Both the position numbers and the translations under genes were made by a program. Shown one piece after another: positions 7,183-14,479 of a stretch of DNA of 18,985 nucleotides. The notes below the pieces were generated by a model. That model did no database searches and was not told the origin of the DNA. It worked only from the letters and a program-made list of their open reading frames with translations. Source of the DNA: Solirubrobacterales bacterium (GTDB taxonomy: Bacteria; Actinomycetota; Thermoleophilia; Solirubrobacterales; 70-9); assembly GCA_030152805.1 (NCBI GenBank), contig JASLIG010000056.1, forward strand, positions 1 to 18,985. The letters run 5' to 3'. The first letter of the stretch is position 1, and every line of letters begins with the position of its first letter.

Positions 7183-7346
7183 TTGCTGCCCACCTCCTCT
7201 GGGTACGCTTGAGACCGCAGAATTGCTCAGAATAGTTTCAATTAATACTGAGCTTTTGCTAAAGAGGCCCCAAATACGCCCCAAAGCCCCCTTTTTAGGT
7301 ACGCATCGCGATCTATCTTGGAACTACAAACGACGATGGGGGGACC
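7183..7346. promoter_or_regulatory. AT-rich divergent control region with GCCCCAAA direct repeats
   Basis: This gap separates the divergent E1-like and winged-helix genes and is far richer in A/T than its surroundings, especially around 7220-7262. It contains GCCCCAAA twice (7267-7274 and 7278-7285), 11 bases apart, i.e. one helical turn, which could be an operator. Several TA-rich hexamers could serve as -10 elements (for example TATTAA on the minus strand near 7240), but no properly spaced -35/-10 pair stands out. Confidence 0.4.
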
Positions 7347-7973
7347 GTGAAGGGCAAGTCGATGAAGGAACTCAGCGAATGGCCGGGACTCAAACGATTC
7401 ATCGATCCGAGACTGATACAGGCGCTGGGCCACCCAGTGCGCGAGCACATCCTTGCGGTGCTCAACGAGCGGATCGCGAGCGGTAAGGAAATCGGCAATG
7501 AACTGGGCGCCGACGTCAGTTCCTTCTATCACCACATCGAAGAGCTGGAGCGATTGGATTGCATCGAGCGGATCGAAACCAGGCGCTGCCGCGGGGTCGA
7601 CGAGCACTTCTTCCGCGCAACGCGGACGCTGTTCTTCGATGACGAGGAATGGCAGAGGCTGCCGGATTCCCTGAGATCCGACGTGATGGTCAATGCCTTC
7701 CAGCGCGTGGTCGACGACGCTGTTGCCGCGATAGAGGCGGGAACCTTCGTCGCACGCGACGAGACGCATTTGAGCTGGTTGCCGGGGGTCTTCGACGAGC
7801 GGGGGTGGAATGAAGCCACGGGTCTGTTGACCGAAGTGCTGGGGCGACTGGCGGAGATAAGGGAGGAGTCTTCGGAACGGCTGGCGGCCAAAGAGGGGAC
7901 GGATGCAGTTTCGGCGACCTTGGGAATCGTGGCGTTCGAGACCCCGGTGCGTGATGGAGCTACTGCTGCCTAG
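7347..7973 (+). CDS. Winged helix-turn-helix regulator (ArsR-like), copy 1
   Basis: This 208-aa protein has an N-terminal winged helix. LIQALGHPVREHILAVLNER (about residues 23-42) is the classic ArsR-type opening, followed by the recognition helix region SSFYHHIEELERL and the wing with CRGVDEHFFRAT. The C-terminal half (about 97-190) is helical and carries the marker HLSWLPGVFDERGW. It is clearly paralogous to the regulator at 9038-9688, with matching length and motifs throughout. The GTG at 7347 has GGGGGGA 4 bases upstream; ATG 7362 with GAAGGG upstream is an equal alternative. It diverges from the E1-like gene and its 3' end overlaps the converging glycosylase gene by 14 bases. The ligand is unknown. 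The base composition is less GC-extreme than in neighbouring operons. Confidence 0.85.
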   Translation: MKGKSMKELSEWPGLKRFIDPRLIQALGHPVREHILAVLNERIASGKEIGNELGADVSSFYHHIEELERLDCIERIETRRCRGVDEHFFRATRTLFFDDEEWQRLPDSLRSDVMVNAFQRVVDDAVAAIEAGTFVARDETHLSWLPGVFDERGWNEATGLLTEVLGRLAEIREESSERLAAKEGTDAVSATLGIVAFETPVRDGATAA

Positions 7974-8673
7974 CGGTATGCGCGGTGGCTTGGCGAAACA
8001 CGTCGTCCAGCATCGCCTCGGTCAGCCGCCCGGTGAAGGTGTTTTGCTGGCTGGGATGGTAGGAGCCAATCAGGGCCCATCGTCCGATATTGGTCTCGGC
8101 ACCATGGCCAAACCGTGGCCGGGGACGCGGAATCTCGCCTCCAAGACCGCGAATTGCTCGCAGGGCTCCGTCCCAGGCGAAAGCTCCCAGGGCGATGATC
8201 GTGCGGCACCTCTCGAGCATTTGCAGCTCGCGTGCGAGGTACGGCAGGCAGGTGTCGCGCTCCTCGGGGGTTGGCCGGTTTGCGGGCGGCGCACAGCGCA
8301 CGACCGCGGTTACGTATGCATCGCGAAGGCGCAGGCCGTCGCCGCGATGGATGCTCCCGGCTTGATTGGCGTAGCCGGCCCGGTGTAGGGCCGCATAGAG
8401 CCAGTCGCCAGACCGGTCCCCCGTGAACATCCGCCCGGTGCGGTTGGCGCCGTGAGCGGCCGGGGCAAGCCCGACGATTGCCAGCGTTGCATCAGGATCG
8501 CCGAAGCCATCAAGCGGTCGTGCCCAGTAGTCGTCATCCCGGAAACGGCGAGGGGGGTCGGAGGCGCGATCCTCGCGCCACTCGACGAGGCGTGGGCATC
8601 GCCGGCAGGCGTGAACTTCGCTCGCCAGCCGCGCGAAAGCAGCCTTGTTGGTTGCTTGCTTTGCTTTTGCCAT
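7960..8673 (-). CDS. udgB: Type-5 uracil-DNA glycosylase (UdgB family)
   Basis: This 237-aa base-excision-repair enzyme removes uracil (and, in studied members, other deaminated bases) from DNA. Motif A, GLAPAAHGANRTGRMFTGD (residues 68-86), is diagnostic for family 5, which lacks the usual catalytic acid of other families. The second motif HPSQQN (206-211) is also present. Cys23, Cys26, Cys127 and Cys142 are placed to bind a [4Fe-4S] cluster. The length fits mycobacterial and Thermus homologues. ATG 8673 has no obvious Shine-Dalgarno, but the protein begins close before the first cluster cysteines, as in homologues. The gene lies between two paralogous winged-helix regulators transcribed on the other strand. 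Confidence 0.92.
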   Translation of the reverse strand: MAKAKQATNKAAFARLASEVHACRRCPRLVEWREDRASDPPRRFRDDDYWARPLDGFGDPDATLAIVGLAPAAHGANRTGRMFTGDRSGDWLYAALHRAGYANQAGSIHRGDGLRLRDAYVTAVVRCAPPANRPTPEERDTCLPYLARELQMLERCRTIIALGAFAWDGALRAIRGLGGEIPRPRPRFGHGAETNIGRWALIGSYHPSQQNTFTGRLTEAMLDDVFRQATAHTARQQ

Positions 8674-8715
8674 ATCGGGACTGAATCATGGCCAAGCAGG
8701 TCCCGACAGTGCGTT

Positions 8716-8755
8716 GGCGGACCGATCCCAAGACCAAGCAAGGGATCGATCCGCC
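8716..8755. repeat. 14-bp stem-loop in divergent intergenic region
   Basis: GGCGGACCGATCCC (8716-8729) and GGGATCGATCCGCC (8742-8755) pair at 13 of 14 positions around a 12-base loop. It sits 43 bases upstream of the glycosylase start and is not downstream of any gene, so a terminator role is hard to argue. Confidence 0.55.
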
Positions 8756-8967
8756 TGTCTAAGCCCATCTCTATCGACCCTTGAGAGTCGACAGCTGCGG
8801 AACGACATCGTCCGTTTTTGAAACCTTCACCCTGCCTCACCCCCTTCGCAATCGTCAGCACTTGCGGTTGGGGGTCGCGACCCATCCGGTACGTCGATTT
8901 AGACCAATCGACTGCTGGAAAAAGTTCCAGTAATAAATTAAAAGCCTGCAAAGCGCGGTACTTCGGT

Positions 8968-8997
8968 TTGCAAAGTTGCCATTGCGTCCAATACGAT
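8968..8997 (+). promoter_or_regulatory. Candidate promoter for winged-helix copy 2
   Basis: TTGCAA (8968-8973) and TACGAT (8992-8997) are spaced by 18 bases in an AT-rich stretch. They would start transcription about 34 bases before the TTG start codon at 9038. Each hexamer matches the consensus at 4 of 6 positions. Confidence 0.35.
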
Positions 8998-9037
8998 GGA
9001 GTGGTTAAAAGCCGCAACAACGATTAGAGGAGTCCCT

Positions 9038-9688
9038 TTGCCTGCAAAGACCAAGACCAAGACCAAGAAACAGACCGGCATGGACCAGCGGCTCGTGAAG
9101 GCATTGGCGCACCCTTTGCGCGTGCAGATCTTGATGATTCTCAACGAGCGGATGGCCAGCCCGAACGAACTTTCCAAGGAGCTCGAAGAGGGCCTCAGCC
9201 AGGTCAGCTATCACGTCAAAGTCCTCAAGGACTTCGAATGCATCGAGATGGTCAAGACCGAGCCGCGGCGCGGTGCGGTCGAGCACTACTACCGGGCAAC
9301 GACCCGAGCATTCTTCACGGATGCCGACTACAAGCACTTGCCGGAATCGATCAAGCCGGGAGCTACCGCCGCGGTCATGCAGATGCTGATGGAGGACGTC
9401 AGCACGTCACTCGAAGGCGGAACGTTCACTGCTCGGGACGACATGCATTTGAGCTGGACTCCGGGCGTCGTTGACGAGCAGGGCTGGGAGGAGCTGGTCG
9501 ATCTCGTCAACGAAACGCTCAATCGCGTGATCAAGGTTCATGAGGGCAGCGCCAAGCGTTTGGCCAAGTCCAGCGAGGAGGGAATCCCCGTAACGGCGGT
9601 CCTGATGAACTTCGAGAGCCTGCCGGCCGAGGCCAAGGCCTCTCAGAAGGGCAAAAAGCCCAAGGCGAAGAAACCGGCCAAGGTCTAG
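9038..9688 (+). CDS. Winged helix-turn-helix regulator (ArsR-like), copy 2, with Lys-rich tails
   Basis: This 216-aa paralogue of the regulator at 7347-7973 shares the opening LVKALAHPLRVQILMILNER, the recognition segment LSQVSYHVKVLKDF, the wing RRGAVEHYYRATTRAFF and the C-terminal marker HLSWTPGVVDEQGW. Unlike copy 1 it has basic tails at both ends: PAKTKTKTKKQTG at the N-terminus and KGKKPKAKKPAKV at the C-terminus, reminiscent of non-specific DNA-binding tails. I place the start at TTG 9038 because AGAGGAG (9026-9032) lies 5 bases upstream; an in-frame ATG at 8996 would put that Shine-Dalgarno inside the gene and overlaps the candidate -10. The regulated genes and ligand are unknown. The ferritin-like lipoprotein operon begins 50 bases downstream. 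Confidence 0.87.
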   Translation: MPAKTKTKTKKQTGMDQRLVKALAHPLRVQILMILNERMASPNELSKELEEGLSQVSYHVKVLKDFECIEMVKTEPRRGAVEHYYRATTRAFFTDADYKHLPESIKPGATAAVMQMLMEDVSTSLEGGTFTARDDMHLSWTPGVVDEQGWEELVDLVNETLNRVIKVHEGSAKRLAKSSEEGIPVTAVLMNFESLPAEAKASQKGKKPKAKKPAKV

Positions 9689-9738
9689 AAATTTCAAGTA
9701 AAAACGGCTAAAACTCCTCTTATGCTTCGTGCCCGCAT

Positions 9739-10410
9739 ATGGGTTCGGAGCGAGTATTTGCCATCAGCGGACGGCGGCGCGGCTTCGGTCGCGTCGTCGT
9801 CGTTTTGTGTGCGCTGGCGTTCTTGGCGTTGACGGTCGCGCTTGGCGGTTGCGGGCGGAGCGGCCACGGGGCGGCGACGGACAGCGAAAAGGCGGCCGAC
9901 GTCGAAGTCCTCAACGGCATCCTCGCCCACGAACTGACCGTGGTCGATGCCTTCTCGCAAGCGCTTCCCCGGCTGCGCGGCGAAGCGCTTGCCGTGGCCC
10001 GGCAGTTCCAGGGCCAAGACCAGGCCCACGTCGATGCGGTGACCAAGGCGATCCGGGGCGTCGGTGGCGAGACGGACGCCGAGGCCGAAGAACTCGAAAC
10101 GCCGGGACCGCGCACTCGCGAGGAGGCGTTGCTGCTCGCCTACGAAGTGGAAAACGCGGCGTTGAGCCAGGCGCTTGGCTCGGCGCTCCACCTGCAGACG
10201 GCGGCCCCGAGCATGCTCGGGGCCGCCCTCGCCGCCAGTCACGCCCAGCACGTCGCCGCGCTGCGCCAGCTGCTCGGCGCCGATCTGGCCGAATCGGTGC
10301 CGAGCGCCTTCGAGCCCGGCGACGCGCCGCCGCCGGCTCCGGCCGGCAAACGGTCGTCCCCTTCGCCTGGCGAAAAGGATTCCCCCGCTCCGCCTGGCGA
10401 AAGGGGATGA
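9739..10410 (+). CDS. Ferritin-like domain lipoprotein
   Basis: This 223-aa predicted lipoprotein has a basic start, a hydrophobic helix (about residues 18-36) and the lipobox LGGC, with Cys38 as the acylation site, so it should be anchored on the outer face of the membrane. Residues about 50-190 are four helices in the ferritin-like pattern: VEVLNGILAHELTVVDAF, then ARQFQGQDQAHVDAVTKAI, LLLAYEVENAALSQAL, and an Ala/His-rich last helix with SHAQHVAALRQLL. Some expected Glu/His metal ligands appear replaced by Gln, so metal binding is uncertain. The C-terminus is a Pro/Ser/Lys tail whose DNA holds a duplicated hairpin unit. The stop lies 7 bases before the MMPL start, so the two are co-translated and may act together at the membrane. 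Confidence 0.8.
   Translation: MGSERVFAISGRRRGFGRVVVVLCALAFLALTVALGGCGRSGHGAATDSEKAADVEVLNGILAHELTVVDAFSQALPRLRGEALAVARQFQGQDQAHVDAVTKAIRGVGGETDAEAEELETPGPRTREEALLLAYEVENAALSQALGSALHLQTAAPSMLGAALAASHAQHVAALRQLLGADLAESVPSAFEPGDAPPPAPAGKRSSPSPGEKDSPAPPGERG
10357..10407 (+). promoter_or_regulatory. Potential RNA hairpin covering the MMPL ribosome binding site
   Basis: TCCCCTTCGCC (10357-10367) can pair with GGCGAAAGGGGA (10396-10407), leaving one bulged A. The right arm contains the AAAGGGGA Shine-Dalgarno used by the GTG at 10418. The unit CGCCTGGCGAAA is itself duplicated (10364-10375 and 10391-10402), so alternative local hairpins compete with the long one. This could make MMPL translation depend on ribosomes finishing the upstream gene. 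Confidence 0.4.
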
Positions 10411-10417
10411 TGCGGGC

Positions 10418-12667
10418 GTGACGGGCCCCCTCTACGCGATCGGTCGCTTCTGCGCGCGGCATCACTGGCCGACGATCGCTGCTTGGATCCTCATCGCCGT
10501 CGCCCTCGTCCTGATCGGACAGGCCGGCGAGAGCAAGACCAACGACAACCTCACCCTGCCCGGCACCGGCTCGACCAAGGCCACCGAACTGCTCGAAGAC
10601 GACCTGCCCGAACAGGCCTACGGCAGCAATCCGCTCGTCTTCCAGGCCAAGGCCGGCCGCGCGCTGACCGAGCCCAAGTACGCGCAGGCGGTCAACGAAA
10701 GCATCAAGCGCCTGAACGCGCTGCACGACGTCAACTCGGCCGTCAACCCGCTCAGCCCCGAGGGTGCCGCCTTCCTCAGCAAGGACCGCTCGGTCGCCTA
10801 CTCGCCGGTCATCCTCGGCGTCGGCCCGAGCGAACTGACCGAAGCGCAGGCGCTTGCCGTGCTCGACGCCGGCAAGCCGGCCGAAGAGGCCGGTATCAAG
10901 GTCTCGGTCGGCGCCTACGTCGGCCAGCAGCTCTCCAAGCCAGACACCGGGGTCAGCGACGCGATCGGGATCGCCGCCGCGATCGTCATCCTGCTCTTCG
11001 CTTTCGGAACGGCGACCGCGATGGTGCTGCCGATCTTCTCGGCGATCCTCGGCCTCGCCTGCTCGCTCTCGATCATCCGCCTGCTCGAGCACGCGGTGCA
11101 GGTGCCGAGCGTCGCCTCGACCCTGGCGACGATGATCGGCCTCGGCGTCGGCATCGATTACGCCCTGTTCATCGTCACCCGCCACAAGCTGCAGCTCGGC
11201 GAAGGGATGGAGATGCGCGAGTCGGTCGCGCGGGCAACCGCGACGGCCGGCGGGGCCGTCGTCTTCGCCGGCTTCACGGTCGTGATCGCGCTCTGCTCGC
11301 TCGCTTTCGCCGGCATCCCGCTGGTCAGCACGCTCGGCTTCACTGCGGCGATCGCGGTTGTGGTCGCGGTCTCGGCGGCGACGACGCTGCTGCCGGCGAT
11401 GCTCGGCGCGCTCGGGCCGCGGATCAACTCGCTGCGGGTGCAGTTCGGTAAGACCCATCCCGACGACGTGGAACCGCACGGCTGGCGCCGCTGGGCCCGC
11501 GGGGTCGCCAATCGGCCCTGGCGCTCGGCGATCGCCGCGCTCGTCGTCCTGATCGTGCTGGCGCTGCCGCTGAGGAAGCTCGAGCTCGGCCAGAACGACC
11601 TCAGCGCCCTGCCCAAGTCGACGACCGCGCGCCAGGCCTATGACGGCCTCACCCAGGGCTTCGGGCCGGGGGTCAACGGGCCGCTGCTGATCGCGACCGA
11701 ATTTGAAAGCGCCGAAGAAGCGAAAACGGTCCTGCCGAAGCTGGAGAAATCGATTTCGGGCGCCGCCGACGTCGCCGAGGTCTCCGAACCGACGCTCGAC
11801 GAAGCCGGCACGGCGGGTGTCTTCACCGTCATCTCCAAATCGACGCCCTGGGCGGACGAGACCGTCACCCTGGTCGAAGACCTGCGCGACGAAGTCATCC
11901 CGGGCGCCCTGCAGGGCACCGGCACGACCGCTTACGTGGGCGGCCAGACCGCCGGCTACATCGACCTCGCTACCCAGATCAGCGACAAGCTGCCGCTGAT
12001 GATCGGCATCGTCGTCGCGCTCAGCTTCGTCGTCCTGCTACTCGCCTTCCGTTCGCTGCTGGTGCCGGTCAAGGCGGCGCTGATGAACCTGCTCTCGGTC
12101 GCCGCCGCCTACGGGGTCGTCACCGCGGTCTTCCAGCTCGGCTGGGGCTCCTCGCTGATCGGCCTCGACCACTCGATCCCGATCGTCAGCTTCGTGCCGC
12201 TGCTGATGTTCGCGATCCTCTTCGGCCTTTCGATGGACTACGAGGTCTTCCTGCTGACCCAGATGCGCGAGCACTATGGGGAAACCGACGACCCCAAGGA
12301 GGCTGTGGTCGAAGGGCTCGCCAACACCGGCCGCGTGATCACTTCGGCGGCGGCGATCATGGTCTGCGTCTTCACCAGCTTCGTGCTCAACGGCAATCCG
12401 ATCGTCAAGGAGTTCGGCGTCGGCCTCGCCGTCGCGATCGCGATCGACTCGACCCTGGTGCGCTGTTTGCTGGTGCCGGCGATCATGGTCCTGCTTGGCC
12501 ACTGGGCCTGGAAGCTGCCGCGCTGGCTCGACCGCGCCGTCCCTCACATCAGCATCGAGGGCGAGTCTTACTTCGCCGCCCGCGACGCCGCCCTCGCCGC
12601 CGAAGGGCCAAAATCAGGAAGCATGGTCCGGGACTCGGCCCAGCGACCCCCGGAGGAAGGGGGCTGA
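10418..12667 (+). CDS. MMPL family (RND superfamily) transporter
   Basis: This 749-aa protein has about 12 membrane helices in two halves, each with a large extracytoplasmic domain (residues about 35-180 and 385-520). The paired proton-relay motifs GVGIDYALFIVTRH (D247, Y248) and FGLSMDYEVFLLTQMREHY (D607, Y608) are diagnostic of MMPL proteins, which export lipids or related hydrophobic molecules using the proton gradient. I use GTG 10418, preceded by AAAGGGGA; an upstream in-frame extension to 10175 is out-of-frame sequence of the lipoprotein gene and is arginine-rich nonsense. Its stop lies 3 bases before pgsA. The context with phospholipid synthesis and a surface lipoprotein is consistent with envelope lipid handling, but the cargo is unknown. 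Confidence 0.93.
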   Translation: MTGPLYAIGRFCARHHWPTIAAWILIAVALVLIGQAGESKTNDNLTLPGTGSTKATELLEDDLPEQAYGSNPLVFQAKAGRALTEPKYAQAVNESIKRLNALHDVNSAVNPLSPEGAAFLSKDRSVAYSPVILGVGPSELTEAQALAVLDAGKPAEEAGIKVSVGAYVGQQLSKPDTGVSDAIGIAAAIVILLFAFGTATAMVLPIFSAILGLACSLSIIRLLEHAVQVPSVASTLATMIGLGVGIDYALFIVTRHKLQLGEGMEMRESVARATATAGGAVVFAGFTVVIALCSLAFAGIPLVSTLGFTAAIAVVVAVSAATTLLPAMLGALGPRINSLRVQFGKTHPDDVEPHGWRRWARGVANRPWRSAIAALVVLIVLALPLRKLELGQNDLSALPKSTTARQAYDGLTQGFGPGVNGPLLIATEFESAEEAKTVLPKLEKSISGAADVAEVSEPTLDEAGTAGVFTVISKSTPWADETVTLVEDLRDEVIPGALQGTGTTAYVGGQTAGYIDLATQISDKLPLMIGIVVALSFVVLLLAFRSLLVPVKAALMNLLSVAAAYGVVTAVFQLGWGSSLIGLDHSIPIVSFVPLLMFAILFGLSMDYEVFLLTQMREHYGETDDPKEAVVEGLANTGRVITSAAAIMVCVFTSFVLNGNPIVKEFGVGLAVAIAIDSTLVRCLLVPAIMVLLGHWAWKLPRWLDRAVPHISIEGESYFAARDAALAAEGPKSGSMVRDSAQRPPEEGG

Positions 12668-12670
12668 GCG

Positions 12671-13237
12671 GTGTTTCCGCTCAACCTGCCCAATGCGCTG
12701 ACGCTCCTGCGAATCTTGGCGGTGCCGGTCGTCGTCGTCGCTCTGCTGGGTGAGACGCCCAACGGGGACACGCTCGCCGCCGCCGTTTTTGCCCTCGCCG
12801 CCGCCACCGACGGCCTCGACGGCTACTTCGCCCGCTCGCGCGACGCCGTCACCACCTTCGGCAAGCTGATGGACCCGATCGCCGACAAGCTGCTGATCGT
12901 CGCCGCGCTCGTCTCGCTCGTCTCGCTCGACCGGCTCGAAGCCTGGGTGGCGATGGTGATCATCGCCCGCGAGCTTGCGGTGACGATGATGCGGGCGATC
13001 GCGGCCGAGCGCGGCATCGTCATCTCCGCCAGCTGGCTGGGCAAGCTGAAGACGGTGCTGCAGATCGCCGCCGTCTTCGCCCTGATCGCCGCCAACCCGG
13101 CGCCGGCCTGGGTCGACGCCCTCGTCTACCTGGCGGTCGCCGTCACGCTGATCAGCGGCGCCGACTACTTCTTCGGCCTGCGCCGCCGCATCGAGGCCGA
13201 GCGCCGCTCCCGCGCCGCGAAGACCACCGCCGGTTAG
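12671..13237 (+). CDS. pgsA: CDP-diacylglycerol--glycerol-3-phosphate 3-phosphatidyltransferase
   Basis: This 188-aa integral membrane enzyme makes phosphatidylglycerol phosphate, the committed step to phosphatidylglycerol and cardiolipin. The CDP-alcohol phosphotransferase signature is complete: D47, D50, G51, A54, R55, G64, D68 and D72 within TDGLDGYFARSRD and GKLMDPIADK. The opening NLPNALTLLRILAVPVVV is typical of PgsA. Other members of the superfamily (for example phosphatidylinositol-phosphate synthase) share the motif, but the N-terminus and MDPIADKLLI favour PgsA. The GTG start has the purine-rich GGAGGAAGGGGG upstream, within the end of the MMPL gene. It is the last gene of the operon before a convergent gene. 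Confidence 0.88.
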   Translation: MFPLNLPNALTLLRILAVPVVVVALLGETPNGDTLAAAVFALAAATDGLDGYFARSRDAVTTFGKLMDPIADKLLIVAALVSLVSLDRLEAWVAMVIIARELAVTMMRAIAAERGIVISASWLGKLKTVLQIAAVFALIAANPAPAWVDALVYLAVAVTLISGADYFFGLRRRIEAERRSRAAKTTAG

Positions 13238-13281
13238 CACCCTCTGCCACATAGCCGCGCGCTAGCCGTAGCCCAGGGTGC
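13237..13281. terminator. Possible terminator between pgsA and folE2
   Basis: GCACCCT (13237-13243) and AGGGTGC (13275-13281) form a 7-bp stem enclosing a GC-rich 31-base loop that can fold further. It lies between convergent genes. There is no T tract, and the long loop makes this a weak call. Confidence 0.3.
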
Positions 13282-13315
13282 AACGCGTTACACGTTGGGA
13301 TGGGGAAGTGGTGGC

Positions 13316-14323
13316 TCAGGTCGCGGGGGACTCGAGCCACTCGCGCATGGTCGTGTGGTGCTGCTGGTGCTCGCCGGAGGCGAGCTCTGCGCGCAGGTCG
13401 CCGAGGGTGCCGTAGCGCTCGGCGACGACGTTGTGGCGGTGGATCGTCTCGAGGTTCTCCTGGCGGGCCATGACGAAGGCCTCGGCGGGCAGGTCGGGGT
13501 AGCTCTCTACCACGGCGCGGACCATCTCGCGCACGCAGTCCTCGACGAAGCGTGGCTGCGCGTGCGCTTTGGCGACGACGGCGAGCTCGTCGGGGCGCTT
13601 CATCAGCTCGTAGATCTCCGAGCTCATCGAGCTCTCGACGATGCGCAGCAGCTCGGGCGCGTCGATCCAGGTCGCGCCGCCCTCCGGGCAGCCCACGTAC
13701 AGGGTGCCGATGCCCCGCTGGTTGTGGGTGGCGACCGGCACCGCCTCGATCGCCCGCTCGACCTGCTCGGCGTCGAAGCCGGCGTCGGCGAGCCGTTCGC
13801 GGCCCAGCTCAGCGACCATCTCCTGCGCGCAGGGGCAAGCGGTCATGCCCTGCGCCTGCACGCCGGTCAGCGTCCGGGCACCGCGTTCGGAGGCGACGGC
13901 GGTGCCGAAGAGGCCATAGATCTCCTGGGTAGAATGGCCGCTCGCCGGCGTCTCCACGGTCTCCGGGTAGCGCGCCTCGACCGAGACCTCGGCGCGGCGG
14001 CCCCGCTGGCGCTCGCGCACTCGCTCGGCGATGTGGGCGGCGAGGACCTCGGCGCGGAAGGCCTCGCCGAGCACGACCTCGTCGATCGCCTCGCTGACGT
14101 CCTCCTCGAAGCGCGACATGTGGACGCCCGCCTGGCGCGGCTCGAGGTCGACGAAGCACTCGAAGTTGGCGTGGTAGAGGTTCTCGGTGCCGTCGGCCTT
14201 GACCCGGATCACCTTCTCGACTCCGGTGACGCCGACCCGCGAAAGGCTGACCTGCGTCGCCGGCACCGACGCCTGAACGTCGGGCGCGGAGCGGGCGGGG
14301 GTGATCGTCGAGCGGCTGGCCAC
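13316..14323 (-). CDS. folE2: GTP cyclohydrolase FolE2 (type IB, MptA/FolE2 family)
   Basis: This 335-aa enzyme converts GTP to 7,8-dihydroneopterin triphosphate, the first step of folate/pterin synthesis, using a metal site distinct from FolE1. Family signs are GVHMSRFEED (66-75), GMTACPCAQEM (159-169) with the metal-ligand cysteine region, ATHNQRG (198-204) and ESSMSSEIYELMKRPDE (230-246). The C-terminal segment VMARQENLETIHRHNVVAER (284-303) is shared with the archaeal MptA branch. In some bacteria FolE2 replaces the zinc enzyme FolE1 under zinc limitation. I see no Zur-like palindrome upstream, so here it may be the housekeeping enzyme. The GTG start at 14323 has no clear Shine-Dalgarno. 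It diverges from the sigma factor gene. Confidence 0.92.
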   Translation of the reverse strand: MASRSTITPARSAPDVQASVPATQVSLSRVGVTGVEKVIRVKADGTENLYHANFECFVDLEPRQAGVHMSRFEEDVSEAIDEVVLGEAFRAEVLAAHIAERVRERQRGRRAEVSVEARYPETVETPASGHSTQEIYGLFGTAVASERGARTLTGVQAQGMTACPCAQEMVAELGRERLADAGFDAEQVERAIEAVPVATHNQRGIGTLYVGCPEGGATWIDAPELLRIVESSMSSEIYELMKRPDELAVVAKAHAQPRFVEDCVREMVRAVVESYPDLPAEAFVMARQENLETIHRHNVVAERYGTLGDLRAELASGEHQQHHTTMREWLESPAT

Positions 14324-14371
14324 GGCTTATGAAGCGTAAGCGACACGGCCCCTCGGCCGGTGCCCGCCAGC

Positions 14372-14401
14372 CTGACCGAACCGATTCCTTCTGCCTATAC
14401 T
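14372..14401 (+). promoter_or_regulatory. Candidate promoter of the principal sigma factor gene
   Basis: CTGACC (14372-14377) and TATACT (14396-14401) are separated by 18 bases. The -10 matches consensus at 5 of 6 positions and the -35 at 4 of 6. Transcription would begin near 14408, downstream of the first in-frame GTG at 14360, which argues against that codon as the start. Confidence 0.55.
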
Positions 14402-14479
14402 TCGACGGGGCCGGAGCGTTGGGGTCGGCCTCCCCGGCCAGGGGGAGAGGGTTGCAGCGGAGGCAGTGAGATCGAACCG

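Larger units (their letters stand above)
8674..9037. promoter_or_regulatory. 364-base divergent intergenic region
   Basis: No convincing gene lies here. The region should hold the promoter of the glycosylase (leftward) and of winged-helix copy 2 (rightward). Its left half contains a strong stem-loop (8716-8755, listed separately) and a weak hairpin at 8799-8813 followed by GTTTTT. Its right half (8920-9010) is AT-rich and contains the candidate promoter listed separately. Confidence 0.5.

Noticed and set aside
7183..7284. N-terminal extension of the E1-like protein
   Set aside because: It crosses the AT-rich promoter region; AGGAGG before ATG 7182 fixes the start.
8310..9020. 236-aa minus-strand frame overlapping the glycosylase start
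   Set aside because: It is out of frame with the glycosylase, has no recognisable domain and crosses the divergent promoter region.
10175..10417. N-terminal extension of the MMPL gene
   Set aside because: It overlaps the lipoprotein gene out of frame and is Arg/Pro-rich; GTG 10418 with a Shine-Dalgarno gives a normal MMPL start.
9911..11479. 522-aa open frame on the minus strand across the lipoprotein and MMPL genes
   Set aside because: It is an Arg/Asp/Gly-rich shadow of confirmed genes with no recognisable domain.
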